In this document: positions 17,462 to 25,645 of the stretch, in pieces
Layout: each line of letters starts with the position of its first letter
Numbering within the stretch: the stretch's first letter is position 1
Assembly: GCA_947167435.1 (NCBI GenBank)
Contig: CAMVIC010000002.1
Span: 1-32,157 of the forward strand
DNA from: an uncultured Clostridia bacterium
Lineage (GTDB): Bacteria > Bacillota_A > Clostridia > Oscillospirales > Oscillospiraceae
Reading direction: 5' to 3'
DNA length: 32,157 nt
Made by a program: the position numbers and the translations under genes
The notes under the pieces: model-generated
What the model was told of the DNA's origin: nothing
Seen by the model: the letters and a program-made list of their open reading frames with translations, nothing else
The model's database searches: none

Positions 17462-18295
17462 ATGAGCAGTATCAAAGAGCTGCAGGACATCTGCAAGACC
17501 CTGCGGAGTGATATTGTAAGTATGATTCATAAAGCAGGCTCCGGCCATCCGGGCGGTTCTCTTTCCGAGGTGGAAATTCTGACGGCCCTCTATTTCGGCG
17601 GCGTGATGAATATCCGCCCGGAGGAGCCCGACTGGCCCGGCCGCGACCGGCTGATTCTCTCCAAGGGGCACAGCGCCCCCGCTCTCTATGCCACGCTGGC
17701 CCGCCGGGGCTTCTATCCGGTGGAATGGCTGGACAGCCTGCGCAAGCTGGGCAGCCCCCTCCAGGGCCACCCCCACGCCGACCGGGTGCCGGGCATGGAC
17801 TGCTCCTCCGGCTCTCTGGGCCAGGGCCTGTCCATCGCAAACGGCCTGGGCGCCGCTTTCAAAAAGCAGGGCATGGCCAACCGGGTCTACTGCATTCTGG
17901 GCGACGGTGAGCTGCAGGAGGGCCAGGTCTGGGAGGCGATCATGTCCGCCGCCCACTACAGACTGGACAACGTCTGCGCCATTCTGGACTACAACGGGGT
18001 CCAGCTGGACGGCACGCTGAAGGAAGTCATGGACATGGGCGACATGGTCGCCAAGTGGAAGGCCTTCGGCTGGCACGTAATCGAATGCGACGGCCACGAC
18101 GTGGAAGCCCTGCTCCGGGCTTTTGACGAAGCGAAGGAGACCAAAGGACAGCCCAGCGTCGTCATCGCCCACACGGTCAAGGGCAAGGGCGTGTCTTTCA
18201 TGGAGGGCAAGGCCGCCTGGCACGGAAACGCCCCCAATGCCGAGCAGCTGGCACAGGCCCTGCAGGAGATTTGCGGAGAGGAGGCAAGAGCATGA
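17462..18295 (+). CDS. Transketolase, N-terminal (TPP-binding) subunit
   Basis: 277 residues with AAAGGAG before the start. It is the TPP-binding half of a two-subunit transketolase. SGHPGG carries His29, SKGH carries His70, and CSSGSLGQG lies near 114-122. The thiamine motif GDGELQEGQ (147-155) leads to Asn178. It overlaps the next gene by 4 bp (ATGA), so the two halves are coupled and must form a heteromer. Split transketolases serve the pentose phosphate pathway in many Clostridia and also act on apulose phosphate in plant-sugar pathways. Here no pentose phosphate gene is nearby and the pair sits with organic-acid genes, which suggests a special donor or acceptor. Confidence 0.94.
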   Translation: MSSIKELQDICKTLRSDIVSMIHKAGSGHPGGSLSEVEILTALYFGGVMNIRPEEPDWPGRDRLILSKGHSAPALYATLARRGFYPVEWLDSLRKLGSPLQGHPHADRVPGMDCSSGSLGQGLSIANGLGAAFKKQGMANRVYCILGDGELQEGQVWEAIMSAAHYRLDNVCAILDYNGVQLDGTLKEVMDMGDMVAKWKAFGWHVIECDGHDVEALLRAFDEAKETKGQPSVVIAHTVKGKGVSFMEGKAAWHGNAPNAEQLAQALQEICGEEARA

Positions 18296-19230
18296 AACAG
18301 GTACCCATGAGAGACGGCTACGGCAAAGCACTGCTGAAGCTGTGCGAGGCCGGGGAAAACATCATGGTGCTGGATGCGGACGTGTCCAAGTCCACCCGTA
18401 CCGTCTGGATTCACGACCAGTACCCGGAAAACTTCATGAACATGGGCATCAGCGAGCAGGATCTGGTGGGCACCGCTGCCGGTCTTGCGCTGGGCGGGGT
18501 CACCCCCTTTGCCTCTACCTACTGCGTCTTCCTCTGCGGCCGCGCCTGGGATGAAATCCGCACCACGGTTTGCTACAACAATCTGAACGTGAAGCTGGGC
18601 GGCGCCCATGCGGGCATCTCCGTAGGTCCCGACGGAGCCACTCACCAGGCGCTGGAGGACATCGCCCTTATGCGCGTACTGCCCAACATGACCGTCATCG
18701 CCCCCTGCGACGCGGTGGAAACCGAGAAGGCCACCCTGGCCGCCGCCAAATATCCCGGTCCGGTGTTCCTGCGCTTCGGGCGGGAGCCTGTGCCGGTGAT
18801 CACCGATGAGAACAGCCCCTTTGAGATCGGCAAGGCCAACGTGCTGCGGGAGGGCAAAGACGTATCCCTCATCGCCATCGGCGCGCTGGTGTATGAGTCT
18901 CTGCAGGCCGCCGAGGAGCTGGCCAAGGAGGGCATCGAGGCCGCGGTCATCAATCTGCACACCGTAAAACCTCTTGACACCGCCTGCCTGGAGAAGTATG
19001 CTTCTCTTACCGGCGCCATCGTCACCGCCGAAGAGCATCAGGCCGCCGGCGGCCTGGGCGGCGCCGTGGCGGAGCATCTGGCCCGCACCATCCCCACGCC
19101 CATCGAGCAGGTGGCCGTGCAGGACAGCTTCGGCGAATCCGGCCAGCCCGGCGAGCTGATGAGCAAATACGGCCTGGACGCCGCCGCCATTGTGGCCGCC
19201 GCCAAGCGCGCCATCGCCCGCAAAAAGTAA
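18292..19230 (+). CDS. Transketolase, C-terminal subunit
   Basis: 312 residues. The ATG at 18292 overlaps the stop of the N-terminal subunit and is preceded by GAGAGGAGG, which rules out the upstream in-frame ATG at 18271. The pyrimidine-binding domain carries NMGISEQDLVG with Glu55, the residue that activates the thiamine ring, then FASTYCVFL. The C-terminal domain (about 190-312) carries the VITAEEHQAAGGLGGAVAEHL segment typical of transketolase and DXS relatives. With the preceding subunit it would transfer two-carbon ketol units. Hydroxypyruvate is a known irreversible donor for transketolases in general, which may be relevant to the adjacent malic enzyme. Confidence 0.94.
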   Translation: MKQVPMRDGYGKALLKLCEAGENIMVLDADVSKSTRTVWIHDQYPENFMNMGISEQDLVGTAAGLALGGVTPFASTYCVFLCGRAWDEIRTTVCYNNLNVKLGGAHAGISVGPDGATHQALEDIALMRVLPNMTVIAPCDAVETEKATLAAAKYPGPVFLRFGREPVPVITDENSPFEIGKANVLREGKDVSLIAIGALVYESLQAAEELAKEGIEAAVINLHTVKPLDTACLEKYASLTGAIVTAEEHQAAGGLGGAVAEHLARTIPTPIEQVAVQDSFGESGQPGELMSKYGLDAAAIVAAAKRAIARKK

Positions 19231-19247
19231 GCAGCACTGGTTTCCCG

Positions 19248-19273
19248 GCCCCTCCCCTGCGGGAGGGGCTTTT
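19248..19273 (+). terminator. Hairpin with short U tract after transketolase
   Basis: GCCCCTCCC (19248-19256) and GGGAGGGGC (19261-19269) form a 9-bp GC-rich stem with a 4-nt loop followed by TTTTC. It lies only 18 bp before the next gene start, so partial read-through into the VOC genes is likely. Confidence 0.7.
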
Positions 19274-19290
19274 CGGAAAGGATGATTCCA

Positions 19291-20040
19291 TTGACAATCA
19301 CCGGTATCCCTCAATTTCAATTTCAGAGCCGGGACCTGGAAGCTGCCCGGCAGTTTTATCAGGGTCTCCTTGGCCTGTCCCCTCTGGCAAGTCAGGCGCA
19401 CGTCCTGTCTCTGGGCATGGCCGCAGGGCGGGTGGATATTTACCAAAAGCCCTATGACAGTCCGCTGCACGGGGAGAACGCCGCGGCCGTCGGCAGCCAG
19501 AATTTCTGTTTCCGTGCCTCCGGCGACGCGGAGGAGGCCATGGCCTATCTCCGCTCGGCCGGCGCAGATCTGATTGAGGAGCAGCTCCACGACCGCATCG
19601 GCGCCCTGGGCCCCATGAAGAGCTTTTATCTTTTCGACCCGGATCACAATCTGGTGGAGCTGGCCTTCTACGAGAAGAAAAACCGCCCCATGCAGGTGCT
19701 GGCCATCGATCACCTGGTGCTGATCTCCGCCGATTACCGGCGCAGTCTGGATTTTTATGAGGCTCTGTGCGGCACCGTCCAGCGCACGGAGGGGCACGGC
19801 GTTATCCAGGCCGGTCGGCAGAAACTGAACGTACACCACCTGAAGCCCCGCTACACGCCCCATGAGCCCTATGCCGCCATCGGCAGCGTCACCTGTACGC
19901 TGACCGCCGCGGGCAGCAGCGCCCTGGTGAAGAGCGCGCTGGAGGCGCTGGGCCTCAGCTTTCGGGAAGACCGCTCAGCCCTCTGCCTCTTTGATCCGGA
20001 CGGGAATCTGCTGCGGCTGATGCCGGAGGGCGGTGCCTGA
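19291..20040 (+). CDS. Two-domain VOC (glyoxalase/bleomycin-resistance fold) protein
   Basis: A TTG start at 19291 is preferred because AAAGGA (19277-19282) then has an 8-nt spacer; the ATG at 19282 would overlap that site. This gives 249 residues with two tandem VOC domains (about 4-128 and 136-248) resembling STM3117-like proteins. In this family metal is held by two His and one Glu. Domain 1 has Gln8 and Tyr51 in place of the His residues but keeps Glu123 (NLVE). Domain 2 keeps His141 and His182 but has Arg242 in place of Glu (NLLR). Neither domain has a full metal site on its own, so a composite or non-metal function is possible. The stop overlaps the next ATG (TGATG). Confidence 0.85.
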   Translation: MTITGIPQFQFQSRDLEAARQFYQGLLGLSPLASQAHVLSLGMAAGRVDIYQKPYDSPLHGENAAAVGSQNFCFRASGDAEEAMAYLRSAGADLIEEQLHDRIGALGPMKSFYLFDPDHNLVELAFYEKKNRPMQVLAIDHLVLISADYRRSLDFYEALCGTVQRTEGHGVIQAGRQKLNVHHLKPRYTPHEPYAAIGSVTCTLTAAGSSALVKSALEALGLSFREDRSALCLFDPDGNLLRLMPEGGA

Positions 20041-20417
20041 TGCAGCTGGACCGTTTTGACCACCTGGTGCTCACCGTGCAGGACCTGGACAAGACCCTGG
20101 ATTTCTACACCCGCGTGCTGGGCATGGAGGCCCGGGAGGAGAAAGGGCGCTGGTCCCTCCATTTCGGGCGGCAGAAGATCAATCTGCACACGGAAAAGGG
20201 ACAGTTTCAGCCCGCCGCAGCCGTACCCTGTTACGGCAGCCAGGACCTGTGTCTGATCGCCGTCGGGGATATCGGACAGATTCGGGAGGAGCTGGCTGCC
20301 GCCGGCTGGCCCGTTGAGCTGGGCGTGGTTCCCCGCACCGGGGCACTGGGCCCCATGGACAGCATCTATCTCCGGGACCCGGACGGAAACCTGATTGAGA
20401 TCGCCGTCTACCGATAA
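20040..20417 (+). CDS. Single-domain VOC protein, STM3117-like
   Basis: 125 residues, one VOC domain with a complete predicted metal site: His8 (FDHLVL), His50 (KINLHTE) and Glu120 (DPDGNLIE). The sequence follows the pattern of the STM3117 subgroup closely (FGRQKINLH, VPRTGALGPMDSIYLRDPDGN). In Salmonella the relative sits beside the itaconate-degradation genes that encode a CoA-transferase, hydratase and citramalyl-CoA lyase. Here too it lies near a CoA-transferase and a CoA lyase. The reaction of this subgroup is not established as far as I know. It is translationally coupled to the two-domain protein by a 1-bp overlap. Confidence 0.88.
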   Translation: MQLDRFDHLVLTVQDLDKTLDFYTRVLGMEAREEKGRWSLHFGRQKINLHTEKGQFQPAAAVPCYGSQDLCLIAVGDIGQIREELAAAGWPVELGVVPRTGALGPMDSIYLRDPDGNLIEIAVYR

Positions 20418-20444
20418 TTTTTCTCAATCTGTCCACAGTCTGAG

Positions 20445-20484
20445 ACACTGAAAGGGCCGGCATTTTTGCCGGCCCTTTCAGTGT
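20445..20484 (+). terminator. Bidirectional intrinsic terminator
   Basis: An 18-bp perfect inverted repeat (ACACTGAAAGGGCCGGCA at 20445-20462, complement at 20467-20484) with a TTTT loop, followed by TTATAATTATTTTT. It separates the convergent VOC gene and tcdA; the mostly even composition would allow function in both directions. Confidence 0.93.
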
Positions 20485-20490
20485 TTATAA

Positions 20491-21201
20491 TTATTTTTGA
20501 ACAAGGTCCCGCACCACCTGGGAGGCTATGATCAGCCCCGCCGCCGCGGGCACAAAGGCCGTGGAGCCCGGGATGGCCCGACGGGTGGAGCCCGGCTCCG
20601 GCTCTGCCGAAACCGGAATCGGCTCCTCCCGGGAATAGACCACCTTCAGCTGTTTCACACCCCGTTTTCGCAGTTCCCTGCGCATGACGCGCGCCAGAGG
20701 GCAGACGGCGGTCTCATACAGGTCGGCCACCTGCAGCGCCGTGGGGTCCAGCTTGTTGCCGGTACCCATGGCACTGATGATGGGCGTGCCTGCCGCCTGG
20801 GCGCAGAGCACCAGCTGAATCTTCCCGGTGACGGTATCGATGGCATCCACCACATAGTCGTACCGGGAGAAGTCAAATCCCCCCGCCGTCTCCGGCAGGA
20901 AAAAGCAGCGGCTGGTCTGCACCCGGCAGTCCGGATTGATGTCCAGCACCCGCTCCGCCGCAGCCTCCGCCTTGCTTCTGCCCAGGCTGCGGTGGGTGGC
21001 CAGAATCTGCCGGTTCAGGTTGGAAGGGCTCAGGCTGTCATTGTCGATCAGGTCAAGCGCCCCGATGCCGCTGCGGCACAGGGCCTCCACCACATAACCG
21101 CCCACGCCGCCCAGGCCGAACACCGCCACCCGCGCTGCGGCAAGCTTCTCCATGGCCTCCGGCCCCAGCAGCAGCTCTGTGCGGGAAAAAGCGTCTTTCA
21201 T
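20491..21201 (-). CDS. tcdA: tRNA threonylcarbamoyladenosine dehydratase TcdA
   Basis: 236 residues of the ThiF/HesA/MoeB fold. VFGLGGVGGYV (28-38) is the nucleotide-binding loop, followed by LIDNDSLSPSNLNRQ (51-65) with the ATP-binding Asp, Arg and Gln, and VVDAIDTVTGK in the middle. The length and the C-terminal PEPGSTRRAIPGSTAFVPAA region match TcdA (YgdL/YrvM), which cyclises t6A37 of tRNA to ct6A using ATP, rather than MoeB or ThiF. No Zn-binding CxxC pairs are present, as expected for TcdA. It is the third gene after sbcD-sbcC with a 29-bp gap, so probably co-transcribed. Confidence 0.93.
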   Translation of the reverse strand: MKDAFSRTELLLGPEAMEKLAAARVAVFGLGGVGGYVVEALCRSGIGALDLIDNDSLSPSNLNRQILATHRSLGRSKAEAAAERVLDINPDCRVQTSRCFFLPETAGGFDFSRYDYVVDAIDTVTGKIQLVLCAQAAGTPIISAMGTGNKLDPTALQVADLYETAVCPLARVMRRELRKRGVKQLKVVYSREEPIPVSAEPEPGSTRRAIPGSTAFVPAAAGLIIASQVVRDLVQK

Positions 21202-21230
21202 GGAGCTGTTCTCCCCTTTCTCTCCGCCCG

Positions 21231-24200
21231 TCAGGCCAGCTCCAGCGTCAGGCTGCTGCCCCGCTCGCCGCCCCGGACCCGTATTTTCTGGGCAATGCTC
21301 TCGTCCAGCTTGTCCACATGGGAAATGATGCCCACCAGCCGGTTCCCCTCTGTGAGCTGCCCCAGCACCTCCAGGGCCTTGGCCAGAACGTCGTCGCTGA
21401 GGCTGCCGAAGCCCTCATCGATGAACAGCGCCTCCATGCGTCTGCCTCCCGCGTGGTTCTGCACCACGTCCGACAATCCCAGCGCCAGCGCCAGGGACGT
21501 GAAGAAGGCCTCTCCCCCGGACAGGGACGCAGAGCTGCGCTGCTGCCCGGTGCTCCGGTCCAGCACCTCGATCTCCAGACCGGCCTTGGCATTGCGCCGG
21601 TCGGCGTCGGTTCTGTGTACCAGTTCGTATTTCCCTCCGCTGATTACGTCCATCCGGCGGTTTGCCGTCTCCAGCACTTCCCGGAACACCGCGCCCATGA
21701 CGTAGCGGTCAAAGCTCAGCTTGCCGCCCTCTCCGTTTGTGCCCACGGCCAGGTCCGCCAGTCGACTGATTCGCTGCCAGGCCCGCTCTGTTCCGGTGAG
21801 ACTTGCCTGAAGCGCTCCGGCCTTTTCCAACACCTGAACATGGTTGTCCAGCAGCTTTTCCAGAGCGGTGCACTTTCGCTCCGCCTCCTGCCGGTTCTGC
21901 TCCAGGCTTCGGAGCTGCCCGTCCATTTCCGCCAGATCCACCGGCTGCTCGCCGCGGGTCTGCTCCTCCAAGGCGGCAATCCGCTCCCGGCAGTGTTCGC
22001 AATCCGCGTCGTACTGATTCAGGGCCTGCTGCTCCCGCCGGAGCCAGCCCTCGCAGTCCTCCGTGCCGGTCGCCGACAGGCAGCGCTCCACCGCCGCCCC
22101 GTCCGCGAAGCCGGCCTCCGCAAGGCTTCGTTCCATGCTCTGTCGCGCGGTATCCCGTTCCTGCCCGCATCGGTTCAGGCTCTGCTCCAGCTCCCGGCAT
22201 CGGCCCGTCTCGGTATCCACTGCCTTCCGCGCCTGCGCAAGGGCCGCCTCGTCCTCCGCGATCTGCTTTTCCCAGGCCGACTGCCTGGCTTTCAGGATGC
22301 CGATCTGCTCATCCGCCGCCTTTCGGTCGGGATACGGCAGCTGCTTCTCCAGCAGGGCGACGGCCGCTTCCGCCGAAAGGCAGGCCGCCCGGGCGTCCTG
22401 CTCCTGCCGGAAGAGCTCCTCCCGTCTGGCCTGGGCCTCTGCCTGTCTCTGTTCCTTTTTGGGGATTTCCTCCCTGCAGGCGTCCCGCTCCTGGCGGCGC
22501 GCCAGGGCTCGGCTCAGTGCCTCCCCGGCCTGTGCGCTCTCCCGCTCCGCCGCAAGCACGGCGGCAGTCAGGCTGTCCTCCGCTGCCAGACTCTCCCAGT
22601 CCGCGGCGGGCAGCTGCAGCTCCCGGGCCAGGGCGCAGGCCTGCTCCTGCCGGTTGAAAAGCGTTGTGTCCAGGGCTGAGAGCTTCTTTTCCTGCCCGGC
22701 ACGGCGCCGCTCCGCTGCGGCGGCCTCTTCCCGGGCGGCGTTTACCGCCTCCTCCGTTGGGGTATCGTCCCCGATTTCCGCCAGCTGCCGGAGCTGCTCC
22801 CGGTGGAGCCGGGTCCCGCAGACCGGGCAGTCGGCCTCTCCTTTTTCGTTCAGAATCTCGCGGAGCTGTCCGGCCAGAAAACCCGCCTGTCCGGCCAGAA
22901 AGCGCTGGTACAGCCCGTGATGCCTCTGCTCCGCCTCGGCAGCCTTCCGCAGCAGAAGTTCCAGGCTTTCCCGTTCTTCCGCCGCCTCCCGTTCCAGCTT
23001 CCGGATTTCCCGGATTCGGCTTTGCAGACCTCCTTCGCCGCACAGGGCGTTCAGGCGCCGTCCGGCCTGCTCCTGCCGGTTTTCGCATTCCAGGACTTCC
23101 CGGTCAGCCGTCTCCCGCTCCGCCAGCGTCGCGCGCAGGGCGGAAAGCGCTTCGGCGGTCTGTGCCAGAATCGCCTCCTGTTCTTTTCTTGCCGCGGCGG
23201 CCTTCTCCGCCCCGGCTGCCGAAAAGCGGCGCTCCTTTTGCTTTTCCTCCAGTTCCTCATAGCGGGGCAACTGCTCCGCCAGAGCGCGGATTTCGGCGCC
23301 TGCCGCCATGACCGCTTCCTTCTGCTGCCCGCTGCGCAGGCAGCGGGTCTGGGCCTCCGCTGCGGCCCGCTCGCTCTCCGCCGCCTTTTCCCGGGCGGCG
23401 GCCAGCTGTTCCCGTGTTCCGGCCAGGGCGGCGTCTGCCCGCTCAAAAGCCTGTACCGCCGGCCGCGCCCTGTGCAGCGCCCGCTCGGTGAGAGCCAGGG
23501 TATCCCGCCGAAGGGCTATCTCCTGCCGGCGTCCTTCCAACTCCTGCATACGGCGCTTCTGGGAAACCAGTTCCCGGAGCTGCGCGTTTTTCATCTCTGC
23601 CGCCCCGCGCCGGATGCTGATTGCTTTGATGTCGTTCTGGATTTGCTCCTGGTTCTCCCGCATTTCCGCCAGCTGTCCCCTCTCGGCGGCTGTCAGCTCC
23701 TCCAGATTCCGGAGCAGCTCCGGGTGTCCGGGCAGAAAGCCCTCCCGCTTCTCCAGTTCTGCCGGCAGCTGCAGCCCGGTCTCCAGCAGGACCTTCAGCC
23801 TGTCGGTCGCGCTCTGCCGGCGTTCTCTCAGCCGGGTCCGGGCCCCGTCCAGCAGATTCTGATAGTTCACATAGGCGCTGTTGTCAAAAAGCTTTCCCAG
23901 GATGTCGCTTTTCCGGTCGCTGTCCGCCTTCAGAAATTCCCGAAACTCTCCCTGGGCCAGCATGATGATCTTCCGGAACTGCTGGGCGTTCAGGCCGAGG
24001 ATTTCCTCGCAGCGGGCAGTCACCCTTACGGCACCCTCCAGCATCTCTCCGTCCGGTCCCCAGAGCAGGGCCGAGGGCTTGGGGTCGCCGTACTGTTCCG
24101 CGGCGCCCCGCTTTTTCTGAAAGTGAAGCTTGCGCTGAACCGTGTAAATGCGTTCCCCCTGCTGAAAGCGCAGGGTCACCTCCGTGTCGGTGGACTTGGG

Positions 24201-24410
24201 CACGTGGTCGCAGTGGAGCATTTCCGGCCTGCGCTCGCTGCCGCTGGGCTCTCCGTAGAGGGCAAACATGATGGCGTCAAAAATGGTGGTCTTTCCGGCG
24301 CCGGTGTCGCCGGTTATCAGATACAGGCCTCCCCGCAGCTGCTCGAAAGGCAGCGGTGTGGCCTCGGCATAGGAGCCGAAGGCCGTCATCTCAAGATAGA
24401 GTGGTTTCAT
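21231..24410 (-). CDS. sbcC: DNA double-strand break nuclease ATPase subunit SbcC
   Basis: 1059 residues, the usual SbcC/Rad50 size. The N-terminal half of the ABC ATPase carries Walker A GDTGAGKT (34-41) with the Q-loop downstream. Two long charged coiled-coil arms, rich in Ala, Glu and Arg, flank the zinc hook CPVCG (Cys528, Cys531). The C-terminal half carries the signature SLSGGEAFF at about 962-970 and Walker B LFIDEGFGSL. With SbcD it opens hairpins and processes DNA ends. It overlaps sbcD by 4 bp (ATGA), the common arrangement. No oddities were seen. Confidence 0.97.
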   Translation of the reverse strand: MKPLYLEMTAFGSYAEATPLPFEQLRGGLYLITGDTGAGKTTIFDAIMFALYGEPSGSERRPEMLHCDHVPKSTDTEVTLRFQQGERIYTVQRKLHFQKKRGAAEQYGDPKPSALLWGPDGEMLEGAVRVTARCEEILGLNAQQFRKIIMLAQGEFREFLKADSDRKSDILGKLFDNSAYVNYQNLLDGARTRLRERRQSATDRLKVLLETGLQLPAELEKREGFLPGHPELLRNLEELTAAERGQLAEMRENQEQIQNDIKAISIRRGAAEMKNAQLRELVSQKRRMQELEGRRQEIALRRDTLALTERALHRARPAVQAFERADAALAGTREQLAAAREKAAESERAAAEAQTRCLRSGQQKEAVMAAGAEIRALAEQLPRYEELEEKQKERRFSAAGAEKAAAARKEQEAILAQTAEALSALRATLAERETADREVLECENRQEQAGRRLNALCGEGGLQSRIREIRKLEREAAEERESLELLLRKAAEAEQRHHGLYQRFLAGQAGFLAGQLREILNEKGEADCPVCGTRLHREQLRQLAEIGDDTPTEEAVNAAREEAAAAERRRAGQEKKLSALDTTLFNRQEQACALARELQLPAADWESLAAEDSLTAAVLAAERESAQAGEALSRALARRQERDACREEIPKKEQRQAEAQARREELFRQEQDARAACLSAEAAVALLEKQLPYPDRKAADEQIGILKARQSAWEKQIAEDEAALAQARKAVDTETGRCRELEQSLNRCGQERDTARQSMERSLAEAGFADGAAVERCLSATGTEDCEGWLRREQQALNQYDADCEHCRERIAALEEQTRGEQPVDLAEMDGQLRSLEQNRQEAERKCTALEKLLDNHVQVLEKAGALQASLTGTERAWQRISRLADLAVGTNGEGGKLSFDRYVMGAVFREVLETANRRMDVISGGKYELVHRTDADRRNAKAGLEIEVLDRSTGQQRSSASLSGGEAFFTSLALALGLSDVVQNHAGGRRMEALFIDEGFGSLSDDVLAKALEVLGQLTEGNRLVGIISHVDKLDESIAQKIRVRGGERGSSLTLELA

Positions 24411-25645
24411 GCCTGTCCCTCCTGTTTCAGCAGCTGCTCCAGAAGCTGCGCCGCCGCGTCCTCCGGTGCGTTGCGCGTTCCTGGATTTCGCAGCAGTTCC
24501 CCGGCAAAGCCCAGCAGCGCCAGGTCCGCCTCCTCCGGCGTCTCTCCGCCGCAGCGCTCAGCGTAAAACTCCCGGAACAGCTCCTCCACGCTCCTCTCCC
24601 GGACTGCCTCGGCAGCACGGGCGGCTGCGGTCCGGCGGGCGTTGTATTCCGAGCAGATCTCCATAAGGACGCTGCCGCGCCCCTCGCACAGGCCGCGGAA
24701 GAAGTCCGCCGCCTCCGGCGTAACCTGCTGATCAGTCAGCACCACCCGGAGGAACTCTCCTTCCCTTGTCTCCGCAAGCTCCGCCCGGCGCAGCTCGTCA
24801 AAAGCACCCCGCAGCTCCCGCATGGGGTGCAGGGGCGGGATGTGCAGGGTCTCGACCCGCGCTTCCTCGCCCTTGTCGCCCAGCTCCACCAGCAGGGGGC
24901 CCTTTGCGCGCTGCCGCAGCTCGTCGAAGTGGTAGCACAGCGGCGAACCCGCATAGCGTACCGTCGGACGGCCCACCGGGAAGGCTGCGTGGATATGCCC
25001 GAGCGCCACATAGTCAAAGCCGTCAAAGGCGTGATAGTCGATCTGGCCCACGCCGCCCACCATGGACTCTGAACCGCCGCGCTGCGCCTCTTTGCCGTTT
25101 GCCGTCACATTCTGATGCGCCACAAGCACGTTGCGCTGTCCGAAATCCACCGGCTGCGCCGCCAGCAGCGCGCGCACCGCACCATCGTAGTCCCGCGCGC
25201 CCTCCTCCCCCAACAGCTGGGCGATCAGAGCCGGGTACACGTAGGGCATCAGCCAGAACGTCACCGGTCCATGGGCGTCTGTCAGGGTCACATGGCTCAG
25301 CTCCGGGCCTTTCCCCGGCGCGGCGGAGATGTACAGCCGCTGCTTTGCCAGCAGCTGTCTGGCAAAGGCCAGCCGCTGGGCGGAATCATGGTTGCCCGCC
25401 ACCATCAGCACGGGGATTTCCTGCTCCGCCAGGGCGGTCAGCAGCCTGCTGAGCAGCGAAACCGCCTCGCCGGAGGGGCTTCCCCGATCATATACGTCCC
25501 CGGCAATTACAACCGCGTCGGGCCGCAGCCGCCCGGCCAGCTCCAGAAACCGATCGGTCCAGGCGGCCTGGTCCCCGCTCTCCAGCAGGGACAGGCCGTG
25601 GAGAGATTTTCCGAAATGCAGGTCTGCCAGATGCAAAAAGCGCAT
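24407..25645 (-). CDS. sbcD: DNA double-strand break nuclease SbcD
   Basis: 412 residues, Mre11-type metallophosphoesterase. Motif I is LADLHFGK (Asp8, His10), motif II GDVYDRG (Asp50, Asp53) and motif III GNHDS (Asn85, His86). VAHQNV and LGHIHAA follow as later motifs that complete the two-metal site. The C-terminal capping domain contacts SbcC. The start at 25645 is preceded by GGGAGGAG. It is the first gene of sbcD-sbcC-tcdA; TAATAT about 30 bp upstream may be its -10 box, but no good -35 box was seen. Confidence 0.97.
   Translation of the reverse strand: MRFLHLADLHFGKSLHGLSLLESGDQAAWTDRFLELAGRLRPDAVVIAGDVYDRGSPSGEAVSLLSRLLTALAEQEIPVLMVAGNHDSAQRLAFARQLLAKQRLYISAAPGKGPELSHVTLTDAHGPVTFWLMPYVYPALIAQLLGEEGARDYDGAVRALLAAQPVDFGQRNVLVAHQNVTANGKEAQRGGSESMVGGVGQIDYHAFDGFDYVALGHIHAAFPVGRPTVRYAGSPLCYHFDELRQRAKGPLLVELGDKGEEARVETLHIPPLHPMRELRGAFDELRRAELAETREGEFLRVVLTDQQVTPEAADFFRGLCEGRGSVLMEICSEYNARRTAAARAAEAVRERSVEELFREFYAERCGGETPEEADLALLGFAGELLRNPGTRNAPEDAAAQLLEQLLKQEGQA

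Noticed and set aside
15995..18331. A very long open frame on the minus strand opposite the racemase, malic enzyme and transketolase genes
   Set aside because: It lies wholly opposite well-supported genes, has low-complexity His/Gly/Val-rich composition typical of antisense to GC-rich codons, and no ribosome binding site or family match.
19282..19293. ATG at 19282 as the start of the two-domain VOC gene
   Set aside because: The AAAGGA site overlaps this ATG, leaving no spacer; the in-frame TTG at 19291 has an 8-nt spacer. The ATG is not fully excluded.
22803..24566. Long plus-strand open frame opposite sbcC
   Set aside because: It is antisense to the SbcC coiled-coil region; the SbcC motifs leave no doubt about the coding strand.
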